Origin: Streptomyces zaomyceticus
Lineage (GTDB): Bacteria > Actinomycetota > Actinomycetes > Streptomycetales > Streptomycetaceae
Direction of reading: 5' to 3'
NCBI RefSeq assembly: GCF_014656215.1
Contig: NZ_BNBZ01000035.1
Coordinates: forward strand, 1 to 64,000
DNA length: 64,000 nt
Below are positions 17,042-25,421 of the stretch, piece by piece. A program made the position numbers and the translations under genes. Numbering within the stretch: the stretch's first letter is position 1; each line of letters opens with the position of its first letter. The notes below the pieces were generated by a model that saw only the letters and a list, made by a program, of their open reading frames with translations, made no database searches and was not told the DNA's origin.

Positions 17042-17425
17042 ATGACCGCGTCCATGCGCGCCCGCCGTCTGGTGGCAAGTGCCGCAGCGGCGGGACTGCT
17101 GGCCGGCGGCGCCGCGTTCGGCATGTCCGGCACGGCCACCGCGGCACCCGCGCCCACATCCGTCTCGACCGTCGTGAACGGTGACCACCGTGACCATCAC
17201 GACCGGTGCGAGTGGAAGAAGGGGCACTGGGAGAAGAAGTGGGTGAAGGGCCACTGGGAGAAGAAGCGGGTCCACGTCAAGACGTGGCACCCCGGCCATC
17301 ACGACAAGCACGGTGACTGGCACAAGGGCTACTGGAGCCACGACCGCCAGTACAAGTGGGTCTACGTCCCCGCCCATTGGGACCACTACTGGGTGAAGGG
17401 TCACTGGGACTGCAAGCACCGCTGA
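17042..17425 (+). CDS. Secreted His/Trp/Lys-rich small protein with GHW repeats
   Basis: 127 residues from ATG 17042 (GGGAGG ribosome site; an upstream in-frame ATG at 17003 lacks one). Signal peptide RRLVASAAAAGLLAGGAAFG, cleavage near ATAAPAP. The mature ~85 residues are dominated by H, W, K and Y: KKGHWEKKWVKGHW, WHPGHHDKHGDWHKGYW, and DHYWVKGHWDCKHR. Repeated W-x-x-G-H-W motifs and many histidines suggest metal binding or cell-wall association; no family function is known. Two cysteines (CEWKK and DCKHR) could close a loop. It is divergent from the RsbW-like gene and followed by a strong terminator. Confidence 0.8.
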   Translation: MTASMRARRLVASAAAAGLLAGGAAFGMSGTATAAPAPTSVSTVVNGDHRDHHDRCEWKKGHWEKKWVKGHWEKKRVHVKTWHPGHHDKHGDWHKGYWSHDRQYKWVYVPAHWDHYWVKGHWDCKHR

Positions 17426-17448
17426 CCGGCGGACGTCGAACCCCTACC

Positions 17449-17481
17449 ACTGAGGGCCGGGCCGAGGGCCCGGCCCTCAGT
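17449..17481. terminator. Perfect 15-bp hairpin terminator
   Basis: ACTGAGGGCCGGGCC pairs perfectly with GGCCCGGCCCTCAGT around a 3-base loop, 24 bases after the His-rich gene stop. It lies between convergent genes and may act in both directions. Confidence 0.85.
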
Positions 17482-17624
17482 CGGGCCTGCCGACGGGGCA
17501 CGCGAGGGGGCCGTCCGTGGCGCGGACGGGTGCCGGAAGCTCGGTGGCACGGCACGGCACGGCACCACACGACAGGACACGACACGGCGCGGCACCGCGT
17601 ACGAGCTGCTGCCGGCGGGTCGGT

Positions 17625-18143
17625 TCAGGAACTCGGCGAGCCCGTGTCGATGACGATCATCTTCTCCAGCGTGTACCTGTCCAGGTCCGGATGGTGTTGC
17701 TGCCGGCCGGTCCGGATGCGGTGGAAGCGGAAGGTCCCGTTGGTGGTACCCGCGCTGACGATGCATCGGATCCGGAGCGGCGGTTCGACGGAACGGCCCA
17801 GATCGCAGATGTGCAAGGCCAGCGCGAGGCCCTGGGTCAGCAGGAGTCCTTGATCGGCCTCGGCTATGACGGGCTCCCCGTCGTCCAGGACTTCGACGGT
17901 CACGGGCACGAAGTCCTCGAGGTGGAAGCTGTTGACACTGCACTCCCACGCGGTGAGGTCGACGAAGTCTCCGGGGCCGGTGTCACGCAGGTGACGGGCG
18001 GTATCGGTCAGCACCACGGCGTCGCCGTGGAGGGTGATGCCGTTGGCCGTGAGATCGCGGAGACCGGCTGTCAGCCCCTGCGGGGTCTGTGTCGGTACGA
18101 GTCCTGTCCATGCGTCGAGCAGGGCCGCCGCCGTATCGTTCAT
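17625..18143 (-). CDS. Hypothetical protein
   Basis: 172 residues from ATG 18143 (GTG 18149 and 18158 are alternatives; no clear ribosome site). Mostly beta, no signal peptide or membrane helix; visible stretches are GLRDLTANGITLHGDAVVL, FVDLTAWECSVNSFHLEDF and YTLEKMIVIDTG. I do not recognise a family. Divergent from the MerR gene, from which it is separated by about 170 bases. Confidence 0.6.
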   Translation of the reverse strand: MNDTAAALLDAWTGLVPTQTPQGLTAGLRDLTANGITLHGDAVVLTDTARHLRDTGPGDFVDLTAWECSVNSFHLEDFVPVTVEVLDDGEPVIAEADQGLLLTQGLALALHICDLGRSVEPPLRIRCIVSAGTTNGTFRFHRIRTGRQQHHPDLDRYTLEKMIVIDTGSPSS

Positions 18144-18273
18144 CTGCACTGTAAGCACCCGTCAAGAGTCCCTCAGGGACTCAGGAGGACGGGACGCAGG
18201 GCCTCTTCCACGCTCGAGGGCGGGCCCGGGCGCGCCTTGGCGACGGCGGCGGAGCAGTCATTCGGGGAGGGGC

Positions 18274-18311
18274 TTGACTCTCGGGTTACGCGAGACGGCA
18301 CAGTCAATGCC
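18274..18311 (+). promoter_or_regulatory. MerR-type promoter with long spacer, leaderless start
   Basis: A -35 TTGACT (18274-18279) is followed 19 bases later by a weak -10 (CACAGT, 18299-18304). A short dyad TCTCG/CGAGA (18279-18283 and 18291-18295) lies in the spacer. The 19-bp spacer plus dyad is the hallmark of MerR-controlled promoters. The predicted transcription start falls on the GTG start at 18312. Confidence 0.55.
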
Positions 18312-19160
18312 GTGGACAGGAGAAACCTACTGCCGATCGGGCAGTTCTCGCAGGCCAGCGGCCTCTCGGTCACCGCGCTTCGGCACTACGACGCCAGCGG
18401 TGTGCTGGTGCCGGCTTTCGTCGATCCGGTGAGTGGCTACCGGTACTTCCGGCGTGGCCAGGTGCGTACGGCGCAGTCGATCAGGGCGCTGCGGCAATTG
18501 GACATCCCGGTGGAGGAGGTGCGCCGGCTACTCGGCAGTGGCGGCGAGGAGGGGCTGGTGGCCGCTCTGCAGGCGCATCTGCGGGCGGCCGAAAGGCGGT
18601 TGGAGGTGCAGCGTTCTCTGGTCCACAGCCTGTTGAGCCGACTGACCGAAGGAGCAGGGATGACCCACCACGTCACCGTCCGCCAAGGCGCCGCGGAAAG
18701 GATCCTCGTCCGCGGCGCGACCCTGGACAACTCCGGGCTCGATGCCTTCCTCCGCGGTGCCTACCAGGAGATGTACGAGGTCGCCGGTCGCGGCCCGCTC
18801 ACCTTCACCGGGCCCGCCTTCGTCCGCTTCCACGGAGTGTGCGACGACGAGAACGAGACGCTCGTCGAGGCGTGCCTGCCGTTCTGGGAGGACGGCGCGC
18901 AGCCCACGGACCTGCCCGAGGACATGATCGTGCGCGAACTGCCCGAGAGCACCCTCGCCTGCACGGAGGTCGAGGGAGCGGCCGCCGGGTTCCCGCAGAT
19001 CCTCGGCGCGTACGACGCCGTCGCCAACTGGATCACCGAGCACGGCTTCGCCTTCGCGGGCCCGGCCCGGATGGTCTACCGCCGGTGGACCGGGACACCG
19101 GACGCCCCGGGCAACCGCCTGGAGATCGCCTGGCCGATCGCGGAGCCGACCGGCGATTAG
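18312..19160 (+). CDS. MerR-family regulator with GyrI-like effector-binding domain
   Basis: 282 residues from GTG 18312. N-terminal winged helix (IGQFSQASGLSVTALRHYDA, DPVSGYRYF) and dimerisation helix (residues ~1-115), then a GyrI-like ligand-binding domain (~120-282, ending RLEIAWPIAEP). Members bind cationic or hydrophobic drugs and induce efflux or themselves. No transporter is adjacent, so self-regulation through the 19-bp-spacer promoter in front of it is the visible circuit. The transcript is probably leaderless. Confidence 0.85.
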   Translation: MDRRNLLPIGQFSQASGLSVTALRHYDASGVLVPAFVDPVSGYRYFRRGQVRTAQSIRALRQLDIPVEEVRRLLGSGGEEGLVAALQAHLRAAERRLEVQRSLVHSLLSRLTEGAGMTHHVTVRQGAAERILVRGATLDNSGLDAFLRGAYQEMYEVAGRGPLTFTGPAFVRFHGVCDDENETLVEACLPFWEDGAQPTDLPEDMIVRELPESTLACTEVEGAAAGFPQILGAYDAVANWITEHGFAFAGPARMVYRRWTGTPDAPGNRLEIAWPIAEPTGD

Positions 19161-19594
19161 GTCGTCTCCTCCGGATCTTGCCGGGCGGCGCGGGCCGGGC
19201 AGGACCCGGAAGACGGCCTGGGCGGGGTCCGGTGGATCAGGCGGTCGTCCGATCCGAGATGGCGGCAGCCGACGGTCGGTGCCGTCGGTGCCGCTGGTGG
19301 TCGCAGTCGGGCGCCGCCACGACTCGCTCTGCTTCGAGGCCGTCGTGGCTGAGCCGGCGCCGCATCACGGCGGTGATCCCGGATCCTGCTGACCTGCCGA
19401 CCAGATCGCCACCGCGAGAGGCGTGGCTCTCGCGGTGGCCGCCCACCCGGCTCCGACCGCCGGGCGTTCACGCCCGGATCGGGCCCGTCGACCGTCCCGC
19501 CCATGGCGTCGTACATGAAGTAGCTCATCGGCCCATTACCGCAAGAGGTGATCCACGAGAAACGGCCCGGACGTTCCTCTCGTACCCTGCCTGC
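19161..19594. other. 434-base region without a supported gene
   Basis: Open frames continue from both sides but have no start signals. A tacccttgcc-like -10 (taccct near 19583) lies just before the ATG of the next gene, suggesting a leaderless promoter. Nothing else recognised. Confidence 0.35.
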
Positions 19595-20416
19595 ATGACC
19601 CGTCATACACCGCCACGACCGGTGGACGTCGAGCGGCTGTTTCCCGAGGTGGCGCCCCTACGGAAGGAGACCGTGCGGCTTCACCCGTGTGTGGGTGAGC
19701 CGACGTGCCGAGACAGCTCGGTCGGGGGCCCGCTGCTGTGGCCGGCCGATGAGGCCTGGCCGTCGTGCCCTGAGCACCAAGGGTCGCCGATGGTGCCTGT
19801 CGTGCAGATCTACCGCAGCGGTGTTCCAGGCATCGTCCCGTTTCCCGAAGGGTGCGATCTGCTCCAGGTTCTCTGGTGCCCGAGGAAGCACAGCGGCCGT
19901 CGTTGGATCGTTCCGCACGTCCGATGGCGAGAGGCCGGGTCGGTCGGGAGGGTGCTGGAGACCCCGCCACGCCCGGCTGAGCGGTGGGAGAACTACGTCC
20001 CACGTCCTTGTGCGGTGCATCCGGAGCTGGTGACGGAGTACCCCTACTGGGATCTTCGTGACGACCTGTGGGGCGAGTTGGAGTTCCGATTCCTGGACCT
20101 GGACCAGGAGACGGGCTGGGACTACCAGAGCCACCTCTCCACCGCGCCCGGGACGAAGCTGGTGGGATACCCCGGCTGGTGCCAGGATCCGAAGTGGCCG
20201 CAGTGTGCCGGATGCGGGAATCGCATGGAACACCTGCTGACCGTGGAGAGCACGGAGGCGGACGCCGTGTCCCGGCGTGCCTGGACCCCCGTCGAAGAGC
20301 AGCACACTCCTTCCGAGGGTCCGGGCCTGGTTCTGGGCGACCTCGGCGGCGTGTACTTCTTCGAGTGCCACGTCGGCCCCGGGCGTCCCTTCACGCACCG
20401 CTACGACTGCCCGTAG
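19595..20416 (+). CDS. DUF1963 (YwqG-like) protein
   Basis: 273 residues from ATG 19595. Features typical of DUF1963: GGPLLWPADEAWPSCPEH near the N-terminus, VQIYRSGVPGIVPFPEG, and late KLVGYPGWCQDPKWPQCAGC followed by GNRMEHLLTVES. The CxxC pair and other cysteines suggest zinc binding. The family is often found beside polymorphic toxins and is suspected of immunity or cargo-handling roles, but no toxin is adjacent here. Cytoplasmic. No ribosome site precedes the ATG; a TACCCT hexamer 7 bases upstream would suit a leaderless transcript. Confidence 0.7.
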   Translation: MTRHTPPRPVDVERLFPEVAPLRKETVRLHPCVGEPTCRDSSVGGPLLWPADEAWPSCPEHQGSPMVPVVQIYRSGVPGIVPFPEGCDLLQVLWCPRKHSGRRWIVPHVRWREAGSVGRVLETPPRPAERWENYVPRPCAVHPELVTEYPYWDLRDDLWGELEFRFLDLDQETGWDYQSHLSTAPGTKLVGYPGWCQDPKWPQCAGCGNRMEHLLTVESTEADAVSRRAWTPVEEQHTPSEGPGLVLGDLGGVYFFECHVGPGRPFTHRYDCP

Positions 20417-20612
20417 CGCACGAGGGCCGGTCCCGTTTCCTACGCGTTCACGAGTCTGCGGAGCCCACAGAACTGACTGTTCGTCACGCGAGGACTGTCA
20501 GACCGCGCCGCCGGCGTGAGCTCTGTCAGTGAGCCGACGGAATGGCCCCTGGGAGGGGTGACGGCGGGGTGAGGGGGCGCAGGTTCCATCGAGAGTTGCT
20601 TAACCGGATCCG

Positions 20613-20640
20613 TTGACCTCTGGACAACGTTGTCAAAGTG
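20613..20640 (+). promoter_or_regulatory. Promoter with LacI-type palindromic operator before the ROK kinase gene
   Basis: A -35 TTGACC (20613-20618) is followed by the perfect 12-bp palindrome GACAACGTTGTC (20623-20634), which would sit between -35 and -10. The same palindrome lies upstream of the mannanase gene (37074-37085) and inside the beta-mannosidase gene. A LacI-family repressor is the natural candidate because two are encoded nearby. Confidence 0.75.
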
Positions 20641-20693
20641 GAGGCAGAGTGTGCCTTGCACATCGGCCGGTTCTGGAGAGGTTGGGCGTCAGG

Positions 20694-21665
20694 GTGTACG
20701 GAGCGCTGGACATCGGGGGTACGAAGATCGCGGGGGCCCTCGTCGACGCCGAGGGGCGCGTCGTGGTGCGGTCGCAGCGGCCGACGCCCGCGCGTGAGTC
20801 CGCCGGCGTGCTGATGGCTGCGGTGACCTCGGTCGTGGACGATCTGGCGGCGTACCCGGAATGGGCCTCACTGTCGTGCCTCGGCATCGGGAGCGCCGGG
20901 CCCGTGGACACCGTCGCGGGCACGGTGAGCCCGGTGAACCTACCGGCCTGGCGTGCGTTTCCGCTGGTGGAGCAGGTACGGCAGCATCCTGCGGTGCCTC
21001 GCGGCATGAAGCCGGCGCTCATCGGCGACGCGGTCGCCATGACGGCGGCGGAACATTGGACCGGCGCGGCGAAGGGCGTGGCCAACGCCCTCTGCATGGT
21101 CGTGTCGACCGGCGTGGGCGGCGGTCTCGTCCTCGGCGGCTCCGTCCACGCGGGGACGACCGGGAACGCCGGGCACATCGGGCACATCACCGTGGACCAG
21201 AACGGTCCCGTATGCCCGTGCGGAGCCCGCGGCTGCGTCGAGCGCTACGCCAGCGGTACGGCGATCGCCGCCCACGCGCTGGAATCCGGCTGGACACCCC
21301 CGGGCGGCGGCCCTGCCACCGCCCGGGAGGTCGAGATCTCGGCCCGAGGGGGCGACCCGAGGGCCCTTGCCGCGTTCGACCGGGCCGGTCGCGCCCTCGC
21401 GGCCGCCATCGCGGCGACCTCGGCGCTCGTGGAGCTCGATCTCGTCGTGGTCGGCGGCGGTGTCTCCCAGGCGGGCGAGATGTTGTTCGGGCCCCTGCGG
21501 CACCACCTGAAGTCGTACGCGGTCCTCGACTTCACGCGCGACGTCCCCGTCGTGCCCGCCGGCCTGGCGCTCGACGCCGGGCTGATCGGTGCGGCAGCGG
21601 CCGGTGCCGCGGCGACCGGGATGTCCCGCGCCGGCGCGTACGCCACGGGCCGGGCGCCCGCGTGA
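20694..21665 (+). CDS. ROK-family sugar kinase, probable mannokinase/glucokinase
   Basis: 323 residues from GTG 20694 (GGAGAGG upstream; GTG 20649 is an alternative). ATP-binding start YGALDIGGTKIAGALVDAEG, the ROK zinc motif CPCGARGCVE with a preceding GHIGHI histidine, and catalytic Asp in IGDAVAMTAAEHW. No N-terminal helix-turn-helix, so it is a kinase and not a ROK repressor. Usually the catalytic motif reads NDxN; here the flanking residues are Gly and Val but the Asp is kept. It stands immediately before manA and behind the operator shared with the mannanase, so mannose produced by mannan breakdown is the likely substrate, giving mannose-6-phosphate. Confidence 0.8.
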   Translation: MYGALDIGGTKIAGALVDAEGRVVVRSQRPTPARESAGVLMAAVTSVVDDLAAYPEWASLSCLGIGSAGPVDTVAGTVSPVNLPAWRAFPLVEQVRQHPAVPRGMKPALIGDAVAMTAAEHWTGAAKGVANALCMVVSTGVGGGLVLGGSVHAGTTGNAGHIGHITVDQNGPVCPCGARGCVERYASGTAIAAHALESGWTPPGGGPATAREVEISARGGDPRALAAFDRAGRALAAAIAATSALVELDLVVVGGGVSQAGEMLFGPLRHHLKSYAVLDFTRDVPVVPAGLALDAGLIGAAAAGAAATGMSRAGAYATGRAPA

Positions 21666-21918
21666 CGTCCGCCGGTGCCGGTGCCGGTGCCGGTGCCGAT
21701 GACGAATCCGGCGTCGACTTCCGTGCCGACGCCGATGTCTCCTTCTCCGCCTTCAGGTGACCCTGCCGGGCCGCCGACGGGCACCGGTCCGTCGATGAGC
21801 CCGGACCGTCGTCGTTCACCCTGCCCGCCGTACACCCGCGGCCGTGGGGAGCCGTACACCGCGTCGCGTCGGTGCGTCTCCCCGCTCCGACCCTCCATCC
21901 GCACCTCGGGAACAGAAC

Positions 21919-23106
21919 GTGGATCTCCTTCAGAACACCGTCCAGCCCTACGACTGGGGCTCCCTCACCCTGCTGCCCGAACTCATGGGTGTGCCGCCCA
22001 CCGGCGTGCCCCAGGCGGAACTCTGGATGGGTGCGCATCCGGCGGCGCCGTCCCGGCTCCGCAAGGGTGAGGCCGTGGTCTCCCTGGACCGGGTCATCTC
22101 CGAGGACCCGGAGGGCGAACTCGGGGCGGCCACGATGCGCCGCTTCGGCCCACGTCTCCCGTTCCTGGTCAAGCTGCTGGCCGCCGACGCCCCGCTCTCC
22201 GTGCAGGTGCACCCCGACCTCGCCCAGGCCCAGGCCGGGTTCCGGCGCGAGAACGCCCTCGGAGTGCCTCTGGAGGCGCCGCACCGGAACTATCGGGACG
22301 ACCAGCACAAGCCCGAGATGATCGTCGCCCTCACCCCGTTCCGCGGGCTGTGCGGATTCCGGGCCCCCGAGGGCTGCGCCGACCTGCTCGACTCCCTGAG
22401 GGTTTCCTCGCTGCGGCCGTACTCCGAGGCCCTGCGCGCCGCCCCCGGGGCGCAGGCCCTCTCCGAGGTGTTCCGGGCCTTTCTCCGCCCACCGGAGGGC
22501 CTGGTCGACGCCGTCGCACGGGCGCTCGCGGCGGCCACCGGCTCCGGCGTGTCCGCCGTCGACGCCTACGCGGGCATCGCGCGTGCCTGTCCGCGCGACC
22601 CCGGCCTGCTGTCCGCGCTCATGCTCCGTTACGTCGAACTGGCCCCGGGCGAAGCGCTGTTCCTCGGAGCCGGTGTTCCCCACGCGTATCTCTCCGGGCT
22701 CGGTGTGGAGATCATGGCGAGCTCCGACAACGTTCTGCGGTGCGGGCTCACCTCCAAACACGTGGACGCGGACGAACTCGCCGGGGTCGTCCGCTTCGGT
22801 GCGCCGCCGACGCGCGTCCTGACTCCCCGTGAGATCGGCGGCGAGGAGGTGTACCCGGCGCCGGTGGACGACTTCCGCCTGTCGAGGTACGTCCTGCGAG
22901 GAGGGGAACCGCCGCGGCCGCTCGCGCTCGACGCCCCGCAGATCGTTCTCTGTACCGAGGGCGAGGTCACCGTCTCCTCCGCCGGCGAGATCCTCCGCCT
23001 CGACCCGGGGAGTTCCGTGTACCTCCGTGCCGGGGCCGAAGCCGCCCTCCGGGGCGACGGCACGGCGTTCCGTGCGACGACCGGCACCGCTCTGGGATGC
23101 CGGTGA
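21919..23106 (+). CDS. manA: Mannose-6-phosphate isomerase, type I
   Basis: 395 residues from GTG 21919 (DLLQNTVQPYDWGSLTLLP). Zinc-binding SVQVHPD motif and the DQHKPEMIVALTPF block, then FLGAGVPHAYLSGLGVEIMA with another metal histidine, all characteristic of type I isomerases. Converts mannose-6-phosphate to fructose-6-phosphate for glycolysis. It lies 253 bases behind the ROK kinase in the same direction; the spacer carries a ggtgcc microrepeat but no terminator, so co-transcription is plausible. Together the two genes complete intracellular mannose use. Confidence 0.9.
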   Translation: MDLLQNTVQPYDWGSLTLLPELMGVPPTGVPQAELWMGAHPAAPSRLRKGEAVVSLDRVISEDPEGELGAATMRRFGPRLPFLVKLLAADAPLSVQVHPDLAQAQAGFRRENALGVPLEAPHRNYRDDQHKPEMIVALTPFRGLCGFRAPEGCADLLDSLRVSSLRPYSEALRAAPGAQALSEVFRAFLRPPEGLVDAVARALAAATGSGVSAVDAYAGIARACPRDPGLLSALMLRYVELAPGEALFLGAGVPHAYLSGLGVEIMASSDNVLRCGLTSKHVDADELAGVVRFGAPPTRVLTPREIGGEEVYPAPVDDFRLSRYVLRGGEPPRPLALDAPQIVLCTEGEVTVSSAGEILRLDPGSSVYLRAGAEAALRGDGTAFRATTGTALGCR

Positions 23107-23507
23107 CGAACCCCCGACGACAACCCGCGACACCAAAGCCGCGGCAACGAAACCATGGCTCTACTTAACCGATTATGTCGAAGGTGTTGTGATCGGTCTT
23201 CCAGGCCTCTGGCCTCAACTCGGCCGCAAGGGGCCGGCAGGAACATCCGCCGACCAGGCGGTGGTTCGGCCGCGCCGGCGCTGACTCCCCACTGCCCGGA
23301 TCGAGCCGCAGCAATGCCCGGGCACTGGGGCCCGGCGACGGCCTGCGCGACAACGCACCCGCCGTCCTCGCCCAGGGCCTGTCCGGCCGATCATGCGGCT
23401 GATCCTGAACCGTTCTGATCCTGAACCGGTCTGATCCGGGAGGTCGGAACGAGGAAGCGCCGGGCCGGAGGATTCCTGGCGCGCCGGCCCTGGTAGAACG
23501 GCGACCG
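23107..23507. other. 400-base region with short direct repeats
   Basis: No gene supported. A short repeat ctgatcctgaaccg occurs at about 23400 and 23417 and a third partial copy follows. A TGAACCGGT (23422-23430) matches half of the motif found between mannosidase and importer. Together with the broken transposase downstream this looks like a mosaic of old insertions. Confidence 0.4.
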
Positions 23508-24152
23508 GTGGGTATCCAGGAGCGCGAGCGCAAGATGTACCGGCCGCTGCGGCGGGCCGGCCTCGAGGTGATCCCGGACGACGTGCCTGACGGCACGATG
23601 CCGTTCGTCTTCGGATATCGCCCCGAGGACATCGTCGGCGGCTTCTCCCACCGCTACAAAACCCCACGGCTCGTCGAGCGTCTCAACGAGGACTGGTACG
23701 AACTGGCGGTCTCCTCCGGCCTTCTCGACCACCGGCGCGAGTTCCTCGTCCTGCTTCCCCACGGTACCCACACGCACCAAGCCGTCCTGCACAAGCAGAA
23801 CCAGCACGATGGCCGCCGTGCCGCGCCGGCGGTCTGGACCCGGGTCCGGCTCCTGGACCGCTGGGACATCATGGGCCGGGGTGCGGCATCGGCGTTCCTC
23901 GGCATACGTGCGGGCCACCCGGGCTTCGGCATGATGGCGCTCGACAGCAGTGTGTACATCAGCTGCTCGACGGGCGAGATCGGTGTCGACGTGAGTGCGG
24001 TGGACCACCCGGCCCGCTCCGAGAAATTCCTGCAGTACCTGAAGTGGTACGCACAGGGGGACTATCCACGCGCCGACACGGAACTGCAGAAGCGGATCGC
24101 CGTCTGGCTCGCAGGCCGCGCACCGAGTGCCGTCAGCCGTTCCGACCGATGA
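23508..24152 (+). CDS. SUKH-4-like orphan immunity-type protein
   Basis: 214 residues from GTG 23508 (ATG 23535 is an alternative). No signal or membrane segment. The C-terminal half, FGMMALDSSVYISCSTGEIG then a helix RSEKFLQYLKWY, resembles the beta-hairpin plus terminal helix of SUKH-superfamily immunity proteins (SUKH-4), where a conserved residue set displays a GxV/I strand before a final helix. No toxin gene is next to it; a decayed transposase follows immediately. Assignment rests on motif spacing only. Confidence 0.5.
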   Translation: MGIQERERKMYRPLRRAGLEVIPDDVPDGTMPFVFGYRPEDIVGGFSHRYKTPRLVERLNEDWYELAVSSGLLDHRREFLVLLPHGTHTHQAVLHKQNQHDGRRAAPAVWTRVRLLDRWDIMGRGAASAFLGIRAGHPGFGMMALDSSVYISCSTGEIGVDVSAVDHPARSEKFLQYLKWYAQGDYPRADTELQKRIAVWLAGRAPSAVSRSDR

Positions 24153-24153
24153 C

Positions 24154-24780
24154 CAAGAGGCCCCCGGTGGTGAGGTCGGCAGGATTGTCGCCGTCCAGCT
24201 GATCCACGGAATTCCGCACCGGGTGCGGACCGGCATTCAGTGGCGTGACCCCTTCGCCCAACTCGCGGCCGGGTTCGGCGTCGGCCTGGCCACCGCTCAC
24301 CGCTACGTCACCGAGCCGTGGGCGTCCTGGCCGTCCTCGCCCCTCTCCCGCAAGCCCCGCAAGCACCGCCAGCGCGGCATGAACGTCCAAGTTCTCACCG
24401 ACCCGTTCGGGAAGCTCATCTGGGCTTCGCCGGCCCTGGCGGGCGCGGTCCACGACATCCAGGCAGTTCGTACCCACGGCCTGCTCGACGTCCGCAGCGC
24501 CGACAGCATCCGGTGCTGGGTCGACAAGGCGTACCAACGCTCCGGCCCCTCCGCCCGCGTCCCCTTCCGCGACCGCTTGAACAAGCTCTCCGCCTGGAAG
24601 AGGGCCGTCAACCGCGCCCACGTCAAGATCCGCGCACCCGGCGAACAGGCCATGACCACCCTCAAGTCCACGGCCACCCTCAAGTCCTGGCGCCTGCCGC
24701 GGAAGCTCCGCTGGAGCACCATCCGCATCACCGACCTCGTCAAGGCCGCCCTCACCCTGGAGCTGAGCGCTTCAACCTGA
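24154..24780 (+). pseudogene. Chimeric, decayed IS5-type transposase remnant
   Basis: The frame begins with IS5-like IHGIPHRVRTGIQWRD. It then switches to a helix-turn-helix of a different DDE group (LAAGFGVGLATAHRYVTE) and, after a gap, reaches the catalytic core GMNVQVLTDPFGKLIWASPA, AVHDIQAVRTHGLLD, VNRAHVKIRAPGEQAM and a final WRLPRKLRWSTIRIT. The segment that should carry the first catalytic Asp (L-D-G-T) is missing. A TLKS duplication (TTLKSTATLKSWR) disrupts the C-terminal helix. It cannot encode an active enzyme. Confidence 0.75.
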
Positions 24781-24813
24781 GGAGGACGCCGCACTGCCTC
24801 CTATACTCCTGGC

Positions 24814-25125
24814 GTGTCCAATACGCCGAACCTCTTCCACGTTTCGTCCATGCTCAATCGGCAGTCGATCGCACGGCATGGCCTGGATTGGACCCGCATG
24901 GGCGCCGCACCGGGAATCGCCGGCAGCCGCCGCCCTGAGGTGGAGGGGATCTTCGTCTGTCGAAGCGAGGAGGAAGCAGGATTCTTCCTTCAGATCAACA
25001 ACACCGGTGGTCCGGTTGATCTCTGGTCCGTGGACGGCGTCGATGAAGGACTGCTCCTCGACAACGGTAACGGATTCGCCTACCTGCCCGACCGCATACC
25101 AGCCGCGCAAGTCCGCCTCGCATGA
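24814..25125 (+). CDS. Small conserved protein of unknown function, leaderless start
   Basis: 103 residues from GTG 24814. TATACT at 24802-24807 lies 6 bases before the start, so the mRNA is probably leaderless. The sequence LFHVSSMLNRQSIARHGLDW, then GIAGSRRPEVEGIFVCRS and LWSVDGVDEGLLLDN, ends with YLPDRIPAAQVRLA. The opening H-x-S...I-x-x-x-G-L layout recalls small ADP-ribosyltransferase-like folds, but no catalytic residues can be assigned. It may be a stand-alone protein related to toxin/immunity cargo. Confidence 0.6.
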   Translation: MSNTPNLFHVSSMLNRQSIARHGLDWTRMGAAPGIAGSRRPEVEGIFVCRSEEEAGFFLQINNTGGPVDLWSVDGVDEGLLLDNGNGFAYLPDRIPAAQVRLA

Positions 25126-25316
25126 TCAGACGTTCCTCCGCGGCTTGGCTTTCTGGGGCCGGCACCGTGCCAGCCTTCCTCACCCTCGACGGCGTCCCCT
25201 GCCCCAAGGGCTGACCCCGGCCGCACCCTTCGCAACGCGCGCGTGAGGATCGGGTTCCGCGGGCAGGTCCCGGGCCCCGGAGCCCGCTCCTCCTTTCCCT
25301 TCGCCCGTTCGACGGC

Positions 25317-25358
25317 GATGAGGGGCCCTCCCTCCGTCGCGAGGCAGGGCCCCTCATC
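25317..25358. terminator. Bidirectional 13-bp hairpin terminator
   Basis: GATGAGGGGCCCT pairs perfectly with AGGGCCCCTCATC. It ends the mannosidase-lacI operon arriving on the minus strand and could also serve the small plus-strand gene. Confidence 0.8.
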
Positions 25359-25421
25359 GCCCGTCTCGATACCGAGTGGATTCCGCCGATGCCGGCGGCT
25401 CCGCCGATGACGCCGAAACCT

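Noticed and set aside
20649..20693. GTG 20649 as start of the ROK kinase
   Set aside because: Not excluded, but the family normally begins a few residues before LDIGGTK, and spacing from GGAGG is only 4; GTG 20694 preferred.
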